This document shows positions 13,409 to 16,293 of a stretch of 16,293 nucleotides of DNA, piece by piece (the stretch's first letter is position 1; each line of letters begins with the position of its first letter). The notes below the pieces were generated by a model. That model did not search any database, was not told the DNA's origin, and worked only from the letters and a program-made list of their open reading frames with translations. The stretch spans positions 8,718 through 25,010 of the forward strand of contig PMXT01000071.1 in assembly GCA_003170995.1 (NCBI GenBank). Direction: 5' to 3'. The position numbers were made by a program, and so were the translations under genes. This DNA comes from Actinomycetota bacterium (lineage in GTDB: Bacteria; Actinomycetota; Thermoleophilia; Gaiellales; Gaiellaceae).

Positions 13409-14491
13409 CTAGGCGGCGGTGACTACTTCCTCCGCCTCTTCCTCGGCGACCGCGACGACCGGCGATTCCCTGAGCTTCTCTCCGAGCCGAGCAGAGACGA
13501 TCTGATCGTCCCCGATCAGGTCCTGGATGGCGCCCAGGATTTGCTGGGTGACATCGTGGTGCTCGCCCAGGAAGGCGGCCGCATTCTGACGACCCTGACC
13601 CAGGCGTTCGTCACCGAAGGAGAAGTAGGAGCCCGATTTCTGCACGATCTTGCGATCGACCGCGGCGTCGAGCACCGTCGATTCCCAGGGGATGCCCGTG
13701 CCGTAGATGATGTCGAACTCGGCCTGCTTGAAGGGCGGTGCCACCTTGTTCTTGACCACCTTGACCCTGACGCGGTTACCAAACGCCTCGGCGCCATCTT
13801 TGAGCGTCTCAATACGGCGAATATCGAGCCTGACCGTGGCGTAGAACTTGAGCGCGCGGCCACCGGGCGTGACCTCGGGCGATCCGAACATGACCCCGAT
13901 CTTCTCTCTGAGCTGGTTGGTGAAGAGGCAGATGGTGTCGGTGCGGTTGAGCGAGCCGGCCAGCTTGCGGAGCGCCTGGCTCATCAGTCTGGCTTGCAGA
14001 CCGACGTGGGTATCTCCGATCTCACCTTCGATCTCGGCCTTGGGCGTGAGAGCCGCCACCGAGTCGACAGCCACGACATCGAGCGCGCCCGAACGGATGA
14101 GAAGCTCGGTGATCTCGAGCGCCTGCTCGCCTGTGTCGGGCTGGGAAACAAGGAGTTGATCGATATCGACGCCGATTCGCTTCGCATAGGAGGGATCCAT
14201 TGAGTGCTCGACATCGATGAAGGCGCAGATTCCGCCGCGGCGCTGGGCCTCGGCGATCACGTGGTAGACGAGCGTCGTCTTGCCCGAGGCCTCAGGCCCG
14301 AAGATCTCGACTATCCGTCCGCGCGGCAGGCCGCCGACCCCGAGCGCGAGGTCGAGAGGAAGTGAGCCGGTAGAGACCGCACCGATCGACACATCCGGCC
14401 GATCGCTCATGCGCATGACCGAGCCCTTGCCGAACTGCCGCTCGATCTGACCGAGAGCGGATTCGAGAGCTTGCTCGCGATCCAAGTTCAT
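13409..14491 (-). CDS. recA: Recombinase RecA
   Basis: RecA forms ATP-dependent filaments on single-stranded DNA, catalyses strand exchange and triggers LexA cleavage. From the ATG at 14491 it has 360 residues: Walker A GPEASGKT (65-72), [10 protein letters not shown], Walker B region [12 protein letters not shown], the MAW-like [11 protein letters not shown], the [15 protein letters not shown]...GG loop 2, and a Glu-rich C-terminal tail. No intein is present. The annotatable TTG three bases upstream is unlikely because it would abut the AGGAGG directly. recA follows thpR with a TGATG overlap and precedes recX. No SOS box is visible before it; any promoter would lie at or before cinA. Confidence 0.98.
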   Translation of the reverse strand: MNLDREQALESALGQIERQFGKGSVMRMSDRPDVSIGAVSTGSLPLDLALGVGGLPRGRIVEIFGPEASGKTTLVYHVIAEAQRRGGICAFIDVEHSMDPSYAKRIGVDIDQLLVSQPDTGEQALEITELLIRSGALDVVAVDSVAALTPKAEIEGEIGDTHVGLQARLMSQALRKLAGSLNRTDTICLFTNQLREKIGVMFGSPEVTPGGRALKFYATVRLDIRRIETLKDGAEAFGNRVRVKVVKNKVAPPFKQAEFDIIYGTGIPWESTVLDAAVDRKIVQKSGSYFSFGDERLGQGRQNAAAFLGEHHDVTQQILGAIQDLIGDDQIVSARLGEKLRESPVVAVAEEEAEEVVTAA

Positions 14492-15048
14492 CAACCTCCT
14501 AGCGCGACGGATCGGAGAACGTCGTGCTGCGCCCCGTCGCGACGCAGCAGTGAATGGTAGGCAGCCGCCCCGGACGGACTGATCGGCCCGAGCTCTGGAA
14601 GCTCCGGATGCAGGCGGGGTGGCGTGCGAAAGCGAAGGACGGTGACATGAGGAAGCCAGGGACGGCTCTCGCGTTTGTAAGCACCGATCTCCTCCAGCCC
14701 GTGCTGAATTGCGTCCGCCACTCTCGTTGCCTCTCCGGTCGTGTCGTCGAAAACGAGCATCCCGACGCTTCGCGTCTCGCGGTAGAGGAGTAGCTCGAGT
14801 GGCATCGTCCCGGCATCGGATACGGCGCCGCGCATGGCCTCTGCGATCGGCTCGATCTCCTCGCGCGGCCGGGAGCCGAGAAAGGCGATCGTGAAATGGA
14901 GCTGCTCAGGCGAGACGAGGCGGGCCCGGCTTCCGGCGAGCTCGGCCCGTTGCCAAGCGGAAAGTCGCTCACGGTCGTCGGCCGCAAGCGTGTAGGCGAC
15001 GAAAAGGCGTATCCACTCATCGCCGCTCACGCTAGCGGGCGAGCTCAT
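14491..15048 (-). CDS. thpR: RNA 2',3'-cyclic phosphodiesterase (2H family, formerly 2'-5' RNA ligase)
   Basis: This 185-residue 2H phosphoesterase has both HxTx motifs: HFTI (H51, T53) and HVTV (H134, T136), which line the active site opening 2',3'-cyclic phosphates at RNA ends. The N-terminus [11 protein letters not shown] and [13 protein letters not shown] are typical. The ATG overlaps the cinA stop (ATGA, 15045-15048) and the stop overlaps the recA start, so cinA-thpR-recA-recX reads as one transcript. Its cellular role is not settled for the family. Confidence 0.93.
   Translation of the reverse strand: MSSPASVSGDEWIRLFVAYTLAADDRERLSAWQRAELAGSRARLVSPEQLHFTIAFLGSRPREEIEPIAEAMRGAVSDAGTMPLELLLYRETRSVGMLVFDDTTGEATRVADAIQHGLEEIGAYKRESRPWLPHVTVLRFRTPPRLHPELPELGPISPSGAAAYHSLLRRDGAQHDVLRSVALGG
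14495..14500 (-). promoter_or_regulatory. recA ribosome-binding site inside the thpR 3' end
   Basis: AGGAGG on the - strand lies 3 nt before the recA ATG and within the last codons of thpR. It decides the recA start and supports coupled expression with thpR. Confidence 0.65.
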
Positions 15049-16293
15049 ACCTCAATGTGTCCGATCTGTATCAGAAGACGCCTGAGCAGGTGGAGCGCGG
15101 TCACGCTTGCGTAGCGGCGAATCTGGTCTCTCTCACCCGAGAACGTGATCTTCTGCTCGAGTCGAGCATCTGGCCCGGCGGCGCAGAAAAAGACCAGGCC
15201 GACGGGCTTCTCGGCCGTGCCTCTACCCGGACCGGCGATGCCGGTGATGCCAACGGCGACATCCACGCCAAGCACTCGTCTGGCGCCTTCCGCCAGCTCG
15301 AGCGCGCACTCGGCCGAGACGGCGCCGTGGTTGGCGAGCGTCCTCTCCGCCGCTCCGAGCGCGCTCCTCTTGATCTCGTCGGCGTAGGCGACCACACAGC
15401 CGCGAAAGACGTCACTCGCCCCCGGCACCTCGGTCAACCGGCCGGCGACGAGGCCGCCCGTACAGGACTCGGCCGCCCCTAGGGTCAGGCGCTGCGCCCG
15501 CGCCAGCTCGAGCACGATCTCCTCGATCGGGCGCTCGTCACGGGAAAAGAGCGTATCGGGGCTGACCGCGGCGAGCGCACTATCGAGCTTGTCGGCGCGG
15601 GCCTCGGCGCCGGGTTCTACGAATAGCTCGCAGGTGAGCTCACGATCGCGGGCGCAGATCGTGACCGTGACACCGCCGCTCTCGCCGCCGGCTTGCTCGA
15701 GCGCGGCCGCCAGCGTCGACTCCGACAAACCGTAGAAGCGCAGCGTGCGGTGCTCGAAGGGCGGTACTCTCGCCAGCACTGTTTTGCGCACCGGCTCGCT
15801 CGCCAGCGCCGCCGGCCAGAGCCTCTGCAGCTCGTGCGGTGGGCCAGGCAAGGCAACGACAACACAGCGCTCGTGCTGGAGCACGAGGCCGGGAGCGGTA
15901 CCGGCCAGCCCGAGCACGTGCGCTCGCTCGGGAATGCTGGCCTGCTTGCGCACACCCTCGTCGTAGCCGTGGTAGGTCGTGCCAACATTGCGAGCATAAC
16001 GGCGGCCGACGGCGTCGATCGCGCGCTCCAGATGTGGATCGACGATCAACGTTCTTCCGGTCGCCTTTGCCAAGAGCTCGACCGTGCGGTCGTCATGGGT
16101 CGGGCCGAGTCCTCCCGAGATCACACAGAGATCGGCTTTGAGCCCGTCCCTGATCGCCGCTTCGAGCAGATCGGGGTCGTCTCCGACAATGGTGATACGC
16201 CGACAGACCAGGCCGAGCCGGGCAAGCTCGCGAGCAAGGAAGGGACCGTTCTCGTCGGCCAGCTCACCGCGTACTAGCTCGCTGCCGGTCACG
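15045..16293 (-). CDS. cinA: CinA: competence/damage-inducible protein with nicotinamide-nucleotide amidohydrolase domain, 5' end cut by window
   Basis: The frame is open to the window edge. The first visible residues, VTGSELVRGELADENGPFLA, match the second strand of the CinA N-terminal domain, so about 7-8 residues are missing. The N-terminal half is the MoaB/MogA-like (COG1058) domain with GGLGPTHDD and LPGPPHE. The C-terminal ~160 residues are the PncC domain, with AAESCTGGLVAGRL, FRGCVVAYADEIK and GITGIAGPGRGTAEKPVGLV. PncC deamidates NMN in pyridine-nucleotide salvage; the N-terminal domain is reported as an ADP-ribose pyrophosphatase in some species. First visible gene of the cinA-thpR-recA-recX operon. 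Confidence 0.95.
   Translation of the reverse strand, partial: VTGSELVRGELADENGPFLARELARLGLVCRRITIVGDDPDLLEAAIRDGLKADLCVISGGLGPTHDDRTVELLAKATGRTLIVDPHLERAIDAVGRRYARNVGTTYHGYDEGVRKQASIPERAHVLGLAGTAPGLVLQHERCVVVALPGPPHELQRLWPAALASEPVRKTVLARVPPFEHRTLRFYGLSESTLAAALEQAGGESGGVTVTICARDRELTCELFVEPGAEARADKLDSALAAVSPDTLFSRDERPIEEIVLELARAQRLTLGAAESCTGGLVAGRLTEVPGASDVFRGCVVAYADEIKRSALGAAERTLANHGAVSAECALELAEGARRVLGVDVAVGITGIAGPGRGTAEKPVGLVFFCAAGPDARLEQKITFSGERDQIRRYASVTALHLLRRLLIQIGHIEV

Noticed and set aside
13541..14203. 220-codon open frame on the + strand
   Set aside because: It is antisense to recA and has no recognisable domain.
14492..14494. TTG start giving a one-residue-longer RecA
   Set aside because: The AGGAGG would directly touch the TTG, leaving no spacer; the next codon, ATG at 14491, is better placed.

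Overview
The window looks like a GC-rich (roughly 60-65% by eye) actinobacterial chromosome segment. The best guess is the class Thermoleophilia (Solirubrobacterales/Gaiellales-like). The reasons are the actinobacterial-type DapD, the conserved order cinA-thpR-recA-recX ... miaB-miaA-dapF ... hflX, frequent GTG/TTG starts, and several genes that appear to have leaderless promoters. The class is an inference; the phylum is better supported.

Layout, left to right. (1) Positions 1-1709 (+) hold the 3' part of an ECF-type sigma factor, translationally coupled (GTGA overlap) to a one-span membrane protein with a duplicated extracytoplasmic domain. It is probably the sigma factor's regulator but has no recognisable zinc anti-sigma motif. 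(2) Positions 1718-3915 (-) hold a tight operon, hflX-dut-NUDIX. (3) Positions 3978-7350 (+) hold dapE-dapC-dapD, divergent from hflX and tightly coupled. (4) Positions 7428-10510 (-) hold miaB, miaA and dapF, with dapF convergent to dapD. Together dapD, dapC, dapE and dapF cover the succinylase route to meso-diaminopimelate, while MiaA and MiaB make ms2i6A at tRNA position 37. (5) Positions 10511-12811 form an accessory stretch. It holds a small three-span membrane protein behind a 12-codon leader ORF, a possible short gene, a NUDIX hydrolase coupled to two tiny ORFs (one resembling the RecX C-terminal module), and a MazF/PemK toxin with a ribbon-helix-helix antitoxin and a probable operator. 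(6) Positions 12812-16293 (-) hold the conserved operon cinA (cut by the window end)-thpR-recA-recX.

The most striking observation is in dapF. Both positions that carry the two catalytic cysteines in canonical diaminopimelate epimerase encode serine (S71 and S200), while the surrounding substrate-binding motifs are intact and the other three genes of the route lie beside it. Other points of interest are a repeated -10-like box about 7 nt upstream of start codons (hflX, miaB, antitoxin, tiny ORF), a RecX-like mini-protein, a duplicated ectodomain next to the sigma factor, and a short REP-like palindrome between miaB and miaA. No tRNA, rRNA, CRISPR array, insertion sequence or phage gene is visible. 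No gene-free stretch exceeds 300 bases.
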